Source of the DNA: Acanthopleura granulata | Taxonomy: Eukaryota; Mollusca; Polyplacophora; Chitonida; Chitonidae | Assembly: GCA_016165875.1 (NCBI GenBank) | Contig: JABBOT010000013.1 | Location: forward strand, 9,993,478-10,057,477 | DNA length: 64,000 bases | Reading direction: 5' to 3' | Shown: one piece after another, positions 10,901-52,405 of the stretch | Layout of the letters: every line of letters starts with the position of its first letter | Numbering within the stretch: position 1 is the stretch's first letter | Translations under genes and position numbers: made by a program | Notes under the pieces: generated by a model | Databases searched by the model: none | The model's input: the letters and a program-made list of their open reading frames with translations, nothing else | Told to the model about the DNA's origin: nothing

Positions 10901-12200
10901 GCAATGAAAGCGCAACTGAGATACATAGTTGATTATCGACACCATATATACTAAAATGGCACACGATTTGGATACTGATTTTATTCATTCTAGAACATTC
11001 ATTACGTCTTTTTACCATCGCTGAAACCTATTGACTGCATGCCTTCCTTTGCAAGAATCCGTCCTAATTTTCATATTTTATATATTTCCTTAGTTCTTTG
11101 GTGGTTTGTGTTATTTGTGGTTTTGGGAAACTGGTCTTGCAATTATTGACCCGGAACGTCAATTTTTGCTGACAGTTGGTATACGAATGTCGGTTTCGAC
11201 GCCAAGGTTCTCTCGAGCAACAACAAGGGTCAAGGGGTTTTATTTAAAATACGCCAGATTATCAATCCTGTCAAATGAAATATCATTCATGTTTCCACCG
11301 AAGTGCACAGAAGCCACTGGCGTGGAGGCCAGTTTTCTCTTCTCTGGGGGCTGTACTGTATATAATCGCCATTCATAATTCCAAGTAGGCGGTAAAACCA
11401 CCTACAGGCGATGTAGTCATTTACACTAGATTTCGAATTTTATTTCTTGCTTTTCTCAAAACTGTTTTGTTTGCCTTTTACATAATTTTGTTGTACTTTA
11501 TTTCTGGGCGTTCCAATCAGTTTGGGTTTTCTTGTGAAGCTGTAGTTTTAATTCAGTTTATCCACATATGTAGGCTAGTGTAGAAATAATATTTAGCAAT
11601 GTATTTCTGCCTAAAGCTTAATTAATATTCCTTATTACCCCAACAAGGACATTATTAATAACCGATAGCCCTGAATAAATACATGTATTTACATAAAACC
11701 GTACATATGAAAATCTAACCATGTACACGTGATAATTACAAGGCTGCACTTTCAGTTTCACCTTCCCATCCAACATAACTTAATTACCCTCACGCATTCA
11801 CATTTCCTCGAATTGGTACAGATCACAAAATTGCCTCCCTATATTCATTTTTAAGACTTCTTTCCAGACCCCAGCCCGGTTTCGGGACTAGGACAAATGC
11901 TATCCAGCGGGCTAAACAGCTCGGATACCGACTGACTGTATGCACCCATCCAGTGGACTAGTGGCCTCCATGCAAGGCAACATGCACTTCTGCGATAAAA
12001 CACATGGTACTCGGACTCAGGCATCATTAAATCCAATCATACATGTAACTCCTTTCATTTATTATCGGATATGGAAGAGTTTGTTATGTAAAGTTTCAGA
12101 AAATTTTCGACAACCCTGTTACACTATTTATTTTAACATTTTGTCATGGTTTTTGGAGATATTAACGATTTCCTGCCTTTTGACTGTCTATGGCATAGCA
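10900..12200. other. Intergenic, no gene recognised
   Basis: AT-rich sequence with short ORFs lacking family features. I see nothing I can name. Confidence 0.45.
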
Positions 12201-12229
12201 CAGATTATGTTGTTTTTCCTGATTGACAG

Positions 12230-12428
12230 ACTCCCTGCTCTGCCTGACCGGGGTACTTTTTATCGCGCTTTCCCACTGGCTAGGGATAAATTCGAAGGTG
12301 TCGCCAGCGATTGGCCAGTTTATCAGAGGTTGTCGCTACAGGTTTGGGACAACACACCGATCACACAAAGGTGCGATCCTTCGCTTGGATCTGTCTGCCA
12401 TAAATTGCACATCACAATTCTTCGTCAT
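12230..12428 (+). CDS. Exon-like ORF, unassigned
   Basis: A pyrimidine-rich tract and GACAG acceptor precede an open stretch that ends at CAT|GTGAGT, a strong donor. One frame starts with a hydrophobic segment (LLCLTGVLFIALSHWLG) followed by a cysteine-containing hydrophilic part; another frame is also open. I cannot name a family or link it to another exon in phase. It may be an exon of an unrecognised gene or chance. Confidence 0.25.
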
Positions 12429-12744
12429 GTGAGTTTTTCTTCACCTATCCACAGCCATGTCTTTTTTTTTTCCGAAGGGCGTGTCAATAAAATTTGTACC
12501 GCCCCCTGTGTGTGAGGCGCCATGATAATAAACATGCAGGGGTCGAAATTACTACCCTGTCCCGTTTGTTAGGGGATGTATACCTTAGCACTCTCCTCAT
12601 TTTGATTCCCCTCTTGTCTTCGTAACCATATGACGGTAGATACGAAAACGTCGATTGGCCGATCTCTTTTTCCTCTGTATGCAAGCGAAGGTGCCTTTTG
12701 ATTGCGTACTAATTCCGAGCAGTTTGCGGTTCCCCTGTCAATAG

Positions 12745-13115
12745 AATTGTGCAAATATTCTTGGGTTTAACGTCGTACTCAACAATCTTTCAGTCATACG
12801 ACGAGGAGGAGTCCTTATAATATGTATATACTGTGTCTTCTTGTGGCAGGGCGAATCCATGCCGCCAAAATGCTGCCGCCACTGGAACATCATGCCGAAG
12901 ACACCAGGCATGACACCCCCCACCCGGCCACATAATACTGACATCGGGCCGACCACTCCTGTTTCCTTGATCTAAACTTTCAGTACTGAGCGCCAAGCAA
13001 GACAGCATCAAGTACCATTTATAAAGTCTTTGGTATGACCCGACGCGGGTTTGAACCCGGAACTCCCGAACTCGAGGCGGACGCTCTAACCACCAAGCCA
13101 CTGAGTCTGTATAGA
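12745..13115 (-). mobile_element. SINE-2 (second tRNA-derived family)
   Basis: On the minus strand the head GTGGCTTGGTGGTTAGAGCG has an A-box and GGGTTCAAACCCGCGTCGGG a B-box. The body follows, then a tail with TGACTGAAAGATTGTTGAGT and ACGACGTTAAACCC. The tail core resembles that of SINE-1, though head and body differ. Confidence 0.8.
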
Positions 13116-13915
13116 GTCTTGCTACCATGTCGGCATTACTGCAACCATATTGTGGCCAGACGATGTTTAAACCATATAGCTGTCGATGTAATAATGAGAA
13201 GGACCCAAATCAAACGCAATTCCACAATTTTTAAACAAGCCTGCTCCTCGGGAAAATTGTATACTGAAGGGACGCGATGTGACATTCCGACGACACCGGC
13301 ATTATAGTCATCACACGTATATATCTACTAAGCATCAGTCTATACATATGTATTATTTCAGTGACCATTTCATGCCTAACTGTTACAATATACAAGCACC
13401 GGCATAAAGCTGATCGGGACTGCTGGCTGAGTCATGACCCATGCAGGAGATACACCACATGTACCGTAACTGATGATAACTGTATGTATATAAATATATA
13501 TATAGGTATATCGACTGACGGTTCAATTAACGGCAGTTTAGCGCCGCTGTCTGTTATCGATGAACTGTTCTATACAATAACATGAGACACCGTCGGTGTT
13601 ATCTCGTTACACACTGGGCTTTCTTGGCAACGCCATAATTTGATCATTCTTCCCAGCTTACACACTGTACATGTAGCTTTGAGAAATACAAATGTGGAAT
13701 TCAGCTAGGCTGGGAACATGGCCAGTCGATCTCAGAGGTACATGTCCCTATACCGCAAACACAATACGTCCGCGTACTATACTCATTTAACTAGTACATT
13801 CAGACACGAACATTTCCCAGTATAGCTTTTTATCAGCCGTAATGTAGACATATTAGGATATATAAAGGTAAGTCACAACATATTTGGCTATGTATGATGG
13901 AGCATGTAAAGTGAA

Positions 13916-13972
13916 AATTTCTTGAGGACGGAGTTAATCTTCGTGCAATCAAGTAAATAAATGAAATAAAAT
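13916..13972 (+). mobile_element. SINE-1 tail fragment
   Basis: CTTGAGGACGGAGTTAATCT followed by CAATCAAGTAAATAAATGAA matches only the 3' tail. Confidence 0.5.
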
Positions 13973-14038
13973 ACAGCAAATGGGATAGTCGTGGTAATGT
14001 CTTACCGTTAGTAAATAGTATATCTGTTTAATTTCTTG

Positions 14039-14306
14039 GGCGCCTCCGTGGCTCAGTCGGTTAGCGCTAGCGCAGCGCACTGACCTAGAAGCCTCCCACA
14101 AATGCGGTCGCTGCGAGTTCAAGTCCAGCTCATGCTGGCTTCCTCTCCGGCCGCACAAGGGAAGGTTTGACAGCAACCTGCGGATGGTCGTGGGTTTCCC
14201 CCGGGCTCTACCCGGTTTCCTCCCACCATATAATGCCGGCCGCCGTCGTATAAGTGAAATATTCTTGAGTACGGCGTAAAACAGCTATCAAATAAATAAA
14301 TAAATT
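14039..14306 (+). mobile_element. SINE-1, full length
   Basis: Head GCGCCTCCGTGGCTCAGTCG, B-box-like GAGTTCAAGTCC, body with GGATGGTCGTGGGTTTCCCC and tail CTTGAGTACGGCGTAAAAC, ending in AAATAAATAAAT. Confidence 0.9.
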
Positions 14307-14446
14307 TAATTTCTTATACACCAGCGATTTGTAACACTTGATAATATCTCCATGCCAGGTATATAGTCATTTGTCACTGTTTCAATTATATTTCACTATA
14401 TCCCCACATTCAAGCATCGGCCATTCTCGGGCAATACCCGATGCAT

Positions 14447-14449
<3 letters not shown>

Positions 14450-14516
<67 letters not shown>
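14450..14516. repeat. (TC)n-(TA)n microsatellite
   Basis: About 25 TC units followed by eight TA units. Confidence 0.97.
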
Positions 14517-14568
14517 GCCGTTTATACATAAATACATAGGCACAGATCATTCATTAAACATAATCAGA

Positions 14569-14608
<40 letters not shown>
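14569..14608. repeat. (AT)n microsatellite
   Basis: About 19 uninterrupted AT units. Confidence 0.97.
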
Positions 14609-14609
<1 letters not shown>

Positions 14610-14611
<2 letters not shown>

Positions 14612-16640
14612 AATACAAATCATCATTCAGTGGGAAACCTCCATCATCTCGTCCACTGAAAACGAGACTGCGTGTTGATAAAGACATACTTGATGGGCAT
14701 ACATAGGCCTATAGGACTATAACAGGGATAACCTGCATGGTAAGGCTAAAACCGCTCATTTCAAATGCAGTACACAGTTGGAGGAACTTGTGCGGAATTG
14801 ATACATACGTACGACCGTGTATCTGAGCCTGCCGGAATGGAGTGATCAGGTACATGTAGACCTACAGGTCCCAAGTGCTAAATATAAGTCAGTATATTAA
14901 ATGGCGTATAGAACAAGACCATGCTTGCAGAAGACGTAAGGGGATATGATTCAGGGAGGCTATATTAACAGATCTACACGGCGGTGAGCTACACATCATG
15001 TCTTTGAGCAAGAAAATCATGTATGTGGTTAAGATATCGGGCACATATATATATCGGCTTGCTTAAAGTTATAGTTGCTATAATGGACCTCTCGCTTCTT
15101 CGAGTGCAAGATGCGTACGCGCCGCGAGAGTTACAATGTGTTTCGTGTTCGAAAATGTCGACCGTCTGATTGAAGACTTTAAAGGAAACGTATCTTCAAA
15201 AGTAAGCCACGCAGTCATCCAAATGTTCCACAGAAGATCCCAGCGTACATACCGACTCTTCGATATCAAAAAATCCCATTGACGAGCTTATTTCCCCGTC
15301 TTTTTTTAAAGTATACCTGGATCATGATCTAAGGCCCGTTTTACGAAGAGGGTATACGACTACAACAAAATGGCCATACACAAAGTACATGTACGTATAC
15401 ATTCAAAGGGAGGAGGGGGTGTCAGTACATTATGTACCAGTGGCGCAGGCCTACAGGTGGGAGGGGGTCTCATCAATCGGCGTACGTGCGAAACATATAT
15501 CTGCGATGTAAATGTATAAACAGGATACGTGCTATATAGTGCCGATTAGCAATATTCGCCATTACACTGTGTAGGTGTTCCTAATGGCTGCCAGCGAGTA
15601 CGTGTCATCAGCACGTGGTCTTTGTACTGTGTAGTCAACCCAAACTGTTCACTCACGGATGGCCAGAGCTTAAAACAGTATCAGACTCCACGGAGTGCTT
15701 ATACGAAAGGGACTCTATGTGAAACAACAAAAGTGCTATGACGATTATCAAAAACTCTGAAGCGAATTGAACACCCACCTTGATATCCAGGTGACCAAAT
15801 CAGCTATATGAGTCGCAGTTCCCACCAAGTTGACAGTGCCTCTGAGTAAGATCATAAGTGACTGTAATACCTTAAACTCATGAGGTGGCACAAATATTAA
15901 ATCAATGACACATCTGCAGCAAACCGCTCAAAGCTGCCGTTTACTGTTCTGAGCTTTGAAACATCCTCTCGTTAGGCCACCTCGTTGGGTAATGGTATAA
16001 ATTAAAGCCATTTAAAAATCGCCATTGTGTTCCAGCCTGTATATATAGAGTATTGGCTGCATTCTTCCATTGTCGTAGTTCTGTACATTTTGTGAACCTA
16101 CAAAATTCAACGTACTACATTTTGGGTACGGAGGAACGGGGGACAAGGCATTTCGTACAAGATGCGTACGGGAGGGAGGAGGGGGGGGGGTGTCCAACAC
16201 TTCGGAATTTGAGCGTACCACTTAATACAGGGCCCAAAACGTGACCACCATGGCGACGGATCTCTATGTAGTATATGTTGTCATGACAGTGATTGGACAG
16301 AACACCCTGCTCGTAAAATGGGCCCCTGGCCTCGAGAAACGTTATGGCAAAGGAAACATATAGCCTACAAACACCAGAGGTCCAAGTATAGGTCATGCCG
16401 GAGGCATATGGCTAGGCAGGCCCTCATGTATTAACCCAAATATACAGGGATGCTACGAGTGTCTATCATTTGTTAGAGACAGACAAAGAGTTAGCGTATA
16501 ACAACAGCATCCGGACTAACCTTAAACTGGGTTAATTCCAGCGTAGAGTTCTTACGTTGCCTCCCTGTAGCTTACATCGTACTGCTGAAATAACGGAATG
16601 AGTAACCACGAAGTAACGGGTAGTCCGGCTGGCGTACTTT
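14610..16640. other. Intergenic, no gene recognised
   Basis: Short ORFs only. The G-run near 16180 and scattered TACATGTA-like text are noted, without a feature I can support. Confidence 0.45.
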
Positions 16641-16645
16641 TGTTT

Positions 16646-16942
16646 TCACGGTGATTTCAAGTCGGTCGTCCCGCCCGGAACGATGCACGGCGCAGGCCCA
16701 GTGCGCGTCAGTGTTGAACCGTGGTTATTTTTAGCCGTGCTCGCCAGGAATTCAAAACAAGGGGAGATGCCAGACGGGTTTTTCAGCAGCTGTATGGCTC
16801 TGTCGATCAGCTCTTTGTTTGTTGTCTTGTCAGCTACTCTTGAGTCTTTACCAGGGAATTTCGGTGAAGCTGAGTTTCTATCAGGCGCTAACTGCCCAGT
16901 GGAAGGAAAAGTGTTATAAGCTTTCCTCTTTAAATGTGACAC
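16646..16942 (-). CDS. Unassigned ORF, 98 codons
   Basis: Open on the minus strand with protein-like composition (for example NKELIDRAIQLLKNPSGISP). A possible CACTGGGCAG acceptor lies inside its 5' part. The plus strand of the same segment is also open for 78 codons, so openness is weak evidence. No family recognised. Confidence 0.2.
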   Translation of the reverse strand: MSHLKRKAYNTFPSTGQLAPDRNSASPKFPGKDSRVADKTTNKELIDRAIQLLKNPSGISPCFEFLASTAKNNHGSTLTRTGPAPCIVPGGTTDLKSP

Positions 16943-17196
16943 ACCCGATCAGTTTGAGTTTTAGTCAAACTGTTCGTGTAAATATTAAAACCATGGCAAC
17001 TAATACGCTCTCGATATAGCATCATGGCTGCATCAGAATTACGTAAAAAGAAAAAAATAAATGCAATGATGTTAATTGCAATTTATTAGACTTCACTGGT
17101 CTAGAATATCACACAATGCTGTGTCGTCATTACATTTAATACAGACCTCGGGGATGCTTTTAGTTCACCGACAAAATCCCGGTTTATGAAGGAATA

Positions 17197-17341
17197 CATT
17201 TATTTAATTGACTGGTGCTTTTACGCCGCACTCAAAAATATTTCATTTATACGACGGCGGCCAGCATTATATGGTGGGAAGAAACTAGGCAGAGCTCGGG
17301 AAAACCCACGACTATCCGCAGGTTAGACCTTCCCATGTACT
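17197..17341 (-). mobile_element. SINE-1, 3' half
   Basis: The minus strand carries the body from GGGAAGGTCTAACC to the TTGAGTGCGGCGTAAAAGC core and tail; the head is absent. Confidence 0.75.
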
Positions 17342-17593
17342 GCAAGAGTACAACATATAAGACTATAGCACAAATAGCAAACCCAGGTTGGCAACGACAG
17401 TCAATGTCACTGTGATAGTTGGCAAATAGTTACGCGTAACCGGTGAAATCCGACCTTCGTTCAGTTTACCTTAGTTTGTGTTTTGTTCCAACTGTTCGTG
17501 AAAATACTTAATCAGTAGCAACTTACACACCCCTACCGCCATTCCTTAAGCAAAATTAGGTATAAAAAAATAATGCAATGATGTTACCTTCCA

Positions 17594-17766
17594 CTCAAGT
17601 CCAGCTCATGCTGGCGTCATCTCAGGCCGAACGTGGGAAGGTCTGCCAGCAACCTGCGTATGTTCATGGATTTCCCATGTCTCTGTCCTGTTTCCTTCCA
17701 CCACACTCGTATAATTGAAATATTCTTGAGTACGACATAAAACACCACTCAAATAAATAAATAAAC
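17594..17766 (+). mobile_element. SINE-1, 5'-truncated
   Basis: Starts at the B-box region (CTCAAGTCCAGCTCATGCTG), continues through GGGAAGGTCTGCCAGCAACC and ends CTTGAGTACGACATAAAAC plus AAATAAATAAAT. Confidence 0.8.
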
Positions 17767-17886
17767 AGACGGGGTGCCGCGAAGCGAGCCACTGTAATAT
17801 AGCGACACATTCGTTTATAGCCCAAACGAGTTAGGCTATAGTTAAGGTTTCTGGGGGTCGACAGTCAATGATCTTGTCAATAGGAG

Positions 17887-18200
17887 AGTTTCGAGTTCGA
17901 ACTCTTTCGTCGCTAAAGGTAAGTAAAGCCCTACTGTACGATATGACCTGTCAAAAATGTTACGCAGTATTTCTCATTACATTTACTATAACGTATACGT
18001 GTAAACAAGTGTCACAAAAAGCTATTTAGCCTAACTTAAGAAGCTGCTGATTGAAGGAGAGGTCATTTGTACCTCCCTAAGAAGTGTGACACAGGTGATC
18101 CATAAATTAAAGTGAACAAACTCGCCTGACATTTTTGATAAGTCTTATGACAGTTGGGCTCTTTTTACCTTTAGCGACAAAAGAGTTCGAACTTGAAACT
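17887..18200. mobile_element. MITE family A, copy 1
   Basis: Long terminal inverted repeats of about 75-80 bp. The left arm starts AGTTTCGAGTTCGAACTCTT and includes GACCTGTCAAAAATGTTA; the right arm includes TGACATTTTTGATAAGTC and ends AGAGTTCGAACTTGAAACT. The interior has TTAAGAAGCTGCTGATTGAA. There is no ORF. A second copy lies at 34799-35155. Confidence 0.8.
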
Positions 18201-18954
18201 ACACTATTTTTACGCGTGATGAAAAGGCAAATGCGGGATTTGAAATTTGAAATTTCATGTAAACGTGCACACATGTATATAACACATACATATATACTAC
18301 ATACATGTACATGTATGTACATGTAGTAGATGGTTGATCTTAATGCTCTTGACAAATTCATCTTGAACTTAAATAAACAAGTCATCTAAGCTAATTATCT
18401 TGCCCGACAGGGTTCTCCCAGGGACATAGCCTCGAAGACTGGTTGCCAATCCACTGTTGTCCTAGCACAGCGCATGACGTCACGAGTTCAACCCCAGCAT
18501 TCGCAGTCCACTGGAGCTATCAGGGCTTTGTCTGATTGCATTTGCTAATTAATTGGGTAAAATCTAGACATGAAGTGATAAACAACTAGCATATCAAAAT
18601 GTAAAGAAATCTAGAAACTCATAATACCGTGTTTAAAATGGCCATGGCGATAGCGCCTTTCCCACCATCACACGCATCTACAGAGACCAGAAATAAAGAT
18701 ACTACATCCTATAAAACTGAGAGAAGATAGTGTGTTTTTAATGGCGCTTTTCTTTCAGTTGCAAGAACACACGAGATAGGGACGTGGAATCAATCCCGTC
18801 TTTGGGGAAGGAATTTTTTTTTTTAAAAATTTTTTTTTTTTATTATTTTTTTTTCATTTTGCTTTCCGTATTCGTAGAGGTATGATGACAGTAAACGGTT
18901 GTGTACCTATATGGGGCCATTTCCACTTAAAGTCTAACGTTCGTGCAAGACCGT

Positions 18955-19115
18955 TTATTGATCGTTTGATTATATGTATGCTACCCGTGAGAAAGTACCT
19001 CAGTAACCTGCCAAAAGTCGGTGGTTCATACCCTGTTCCCTCCACCCATAAAACTGTCTCCACGGAATAAATTAGGAACTCTTGAGTGTGGCGTTCAACA
19101 ACAATAAAAAAAAAT
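18955..19115 (+). mobile_element. SINE-3 3' part
   Basis: GAAAGTACCTCAGTAACCTG, then TCCACCCATAAAACTG and a CTTGAGTGTGGCGTTCAACA tail with an A-rich end. Related pieces at 39590-39838, 47985-48300 and 48880-48995 define the family. Confidence 0.6.
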
Positions 19116-19462
19116 AAGTCTTAAAAATTACCAGACAATTATGTAGCATATGTATTTCAGATAAACTTGATGTACATACAGCTATGCATCGGCTATATAT
19201 GCGACTTGCCCTGTCTTTTGTTACGATACTTAATCTTGAAGTTACTAGATATTTATGTCTCATATTTTGTTTAAATAAGGTCCACACATTATTCGGATTT
19301 TAGTTCTAAGCATTTGTTGTATTAAGCAAGCTTTGCCTAAGTATAATATAACCATTTCTTTCACAAAACAACAATATTTTTTTTAAAAAAATGTATTCCA
19401 ATTATAAAATTGTTGTCTATGCTGCATTTAGACGGTATCAAGAAACGTCTTAATTTGCGCTT

Positions 19463-19738
19463 ATGCATGAGGTCGATCATACAAGGTTCGCGCGTTCTTC
19501 TTTCATGCTTTTTTCAGAGAGAGCCGGACGATTGGGACAAATTACCGATTCAGGGGAGGGGACTCTGGTGGGAAACAGCAAGGGGAGGCAAATGTGTTTT
19601 ATCATCGCATTTATCACAGCGGCGTGTTTGTTTTTTTTCTGGTCGGCCATCTGTTTGCTGCAAGTTTTACAGTTTGACGCCGACAGAAATGTCACACATA
19701 GCCGCCGGCGGCCACAACTTTGCTTACACCGTAAATGA
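19463..19738 (+). CDS. Possible terminal exon of an unassigned membrane protein
   Basis: After a TTTTTTCAG acceptor-like site (19518) a frame stays open to a TGA. It encodes a hydrophilic stretch, one strong hydrophobic segment (MCFIIAFITAACLFFFWSAI) and a basic tail (SRRRPQLCLHRK). The overlapping frame and the minus strand are also open. I cannot identify it or an upstream exon in phase. Confidence 0.27.
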   Translation: MHEVDHTRFARSSFMLFSERAGRLGQITDSGEGTLVGNSKGRQMCFIIAFITAACLFFFWSAICLLQVLQFDADRNVTHSRRRPQLCLHRK

Positions 19739-19744
19739 ATGTGA

Positions 19745-20737
19745 AGGATGACAAACGGACTTCTAGGAATATGAAATGTTAGTTGTCTACTAATATTGTT
19801 GGTGTTGTAGTTGTTTTGGACACCCACACTTGTCCTTGCGACCCGATTGTGCAAGAATTCAAATTAAACTGTCTCCTCAGTAATCTGTACATTTGTGAAG
19901 ATATGGAATGTATCGGATGTACAAGATCCATTTTGTAATTTGTTCGGAAAATTTTTTAATCCATTGCAACTGTTATACGTGAATACCATGACATGTTTCT
20001 ATCCATTCGCAGTGCTCACCATGTAGCCTAATGAATTAGACGTTGTATGCTGTATTGTCTAATTTATTAGGCTGCTCACCATCTGTCCAGAAAGCTACAT
20101 ACTGTTGGCAACACGTAAACACGCTGCCCACACTACAACGTACTGTAACGTATGCACATGAACGCGCGAATCTGGTGACCCAAAAACATTTGACTATTTA
20201 AATTTATCAGGTCAAACCAGGTGCCGTTTCTGCCTCTGATGCAATAGGCATTGCCGGATATTCCTTTTTTTTTTTTTTTCCTGTTCTTCATGTCCTGCAT
20301 CTAATTCGATTCCCTGTAAACATATATTTCCACTTGTGATGCAACACTTTGTCCTCTTTATCAAGCCTGGAAATAACTTTCTAGAAGAGATAATTTATCC
20401 AAGATCAGGTTGTGGGATAGGTTTCTGAGTGCATAGAATTTACCAAAGTTATGGTAATAAAAGTATGCTATCAGTGTTTACAGGTAGTGTGTGGTTTTAA
20501 ATGTTTGTTTGTTTAAACTGTTTAGCTTAACATAACTGACGTAAGGTATCAATGCTGTATTTATATTGCAGAATAAAGAGGTAGGAAAAACAATTATCAC
20601 TACATGTAGGTTATTTTTCATTGGCATTTGCAAGGTGTGTCTTTAGTACGTCTTTCAGATTAGTTTGCATGTATAAAATGTTGACCGTCTGCCTCTGCGA
20701 TGGGCCAACTTTGAACAAAGTGAGTGTACGTGTATGC
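19745..20737. other. Intergenic upstream of transporter
   Basis: Short poly-T tract near 20264-20280 and no gene. The transporter promoter and any non-coding first exon should lie between here and 21697, but I cannot place a start site from sequence alone. Confidence 0.4.
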
Positions 20738-20889
20738 GAATGAATGATTATGGCTTAACGCCACATCGGCAATATTTCAGCCATGTCGTGGCGATACGTG
20801 TATGTGTCTGTTTGATATATCCAAGAGAGTTCTGGCCACAATATGGCTGAAAAATCGCTGATGTGACATAAAGCCATAATCATTCATTC
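20738..20889. mobile_element. Foldback element with about 47-bp inverted repeats
   Basis: The left arm GAATGAATGATTATGGCTTA then ACGCCACATCGGCAATATTT is mirrored by the right arm ending AAGCCATAATCATTCATTC. The arms contain the same AATATT-x-TGTGGCGTTAA-like core found at the SINE tails. A related single arm is at 23285-23350. Confidence 0.75.
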
Positions 20890-21697
20890 CAAGAAAGTGA
20901 CACTTTTAAGCAAGAGGAAAGTACACAACCTCAAGTATTTCCAAAAAATTATTTACTTAGTATTTTATACCCTTTTAATAAACATTTTGTTTTGTTTTTT
21001 TTATTGGGTTTTCTTTTTTTCTTTTGAACCGAGGAAATACTTTAGAACTTTAGCGTATGGTAATATTTGGTATCTGAAGATTCAGTGAAAAACATTCTCA
21101 TTTATTAGGATATTTTGCTCCTGTCAAGCTGGGCAGAGTTCATCTATGTCCTCCTTTGACCTTTCATACTTCTTATTGTTATTTGTTATCTCCACACAGA
21201 GGCTATAGTTCAGCCAGACATTATACAAGATTGTTTGTCAGCTTCAACACCCTTGAGTGGAGAAGCACCTGTAGTGGTGAAATACTGGTGTACCATAGAT
21301 ACCAGTGAATTACCCCTCACACAGCTAAAACTATACCACTACTCAGCATACAGTCATATCCCAAATGTTAACAATATCATGTTTAGCCAGATTTATCTGT
21401 AGACTCTATAGTCAAAAAGAATAGCCCTGGTACACACTTTTAATCGTTTTCCTTTCAGATTATAATATTGATATATATTTGATAACCAGTGTGTATATTT
21501 TTTAATGTGTTTACGTCTTCTGTGGTTTAAACTAGGTCATGCATGGTAATAAGTGAAGAGCTCTGCATAAAACTGACCCCTTTACTGACACAGTTTGTCA
21601 CATTTGCCCTCAGCTAGCACATGTGCAGGAGTGTTCAGCTGAGCTCCTCACCATATACCTACAATGCTTCACCTGTATCTCTTTTTTCTTTGATCAG

Positions 21698-21795
21698 ATT
21701 CTGATGCCGTTTTAACAGAAAGTGTAAACGCTGTTATTGACAACTGGATTCACTTTGAGCACCTTGCCTGTTACCGTGATTGTTAACCCTCAAGA
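21698..21795 (+). other. ABCC1: Possible 5'UTR part of transporter exon 1 (acceptor at 21697)
   Basis: A strong pyrimidine tract (CTCTTTTTTCTTTGATCAG) ends 98 bases before the start codon. An upstream non-coding exon spliced here is therefore plausible. The alternative is a continuous 5'UTR. Inference only. Confidence 0.35.

Positions 21796-52405
<30,610 letters not shown>

Noticed and set aside
15078..15269. 63-codon minus-strand ORF
   Set aside because: No conserved motif, splice context or repeat relation.
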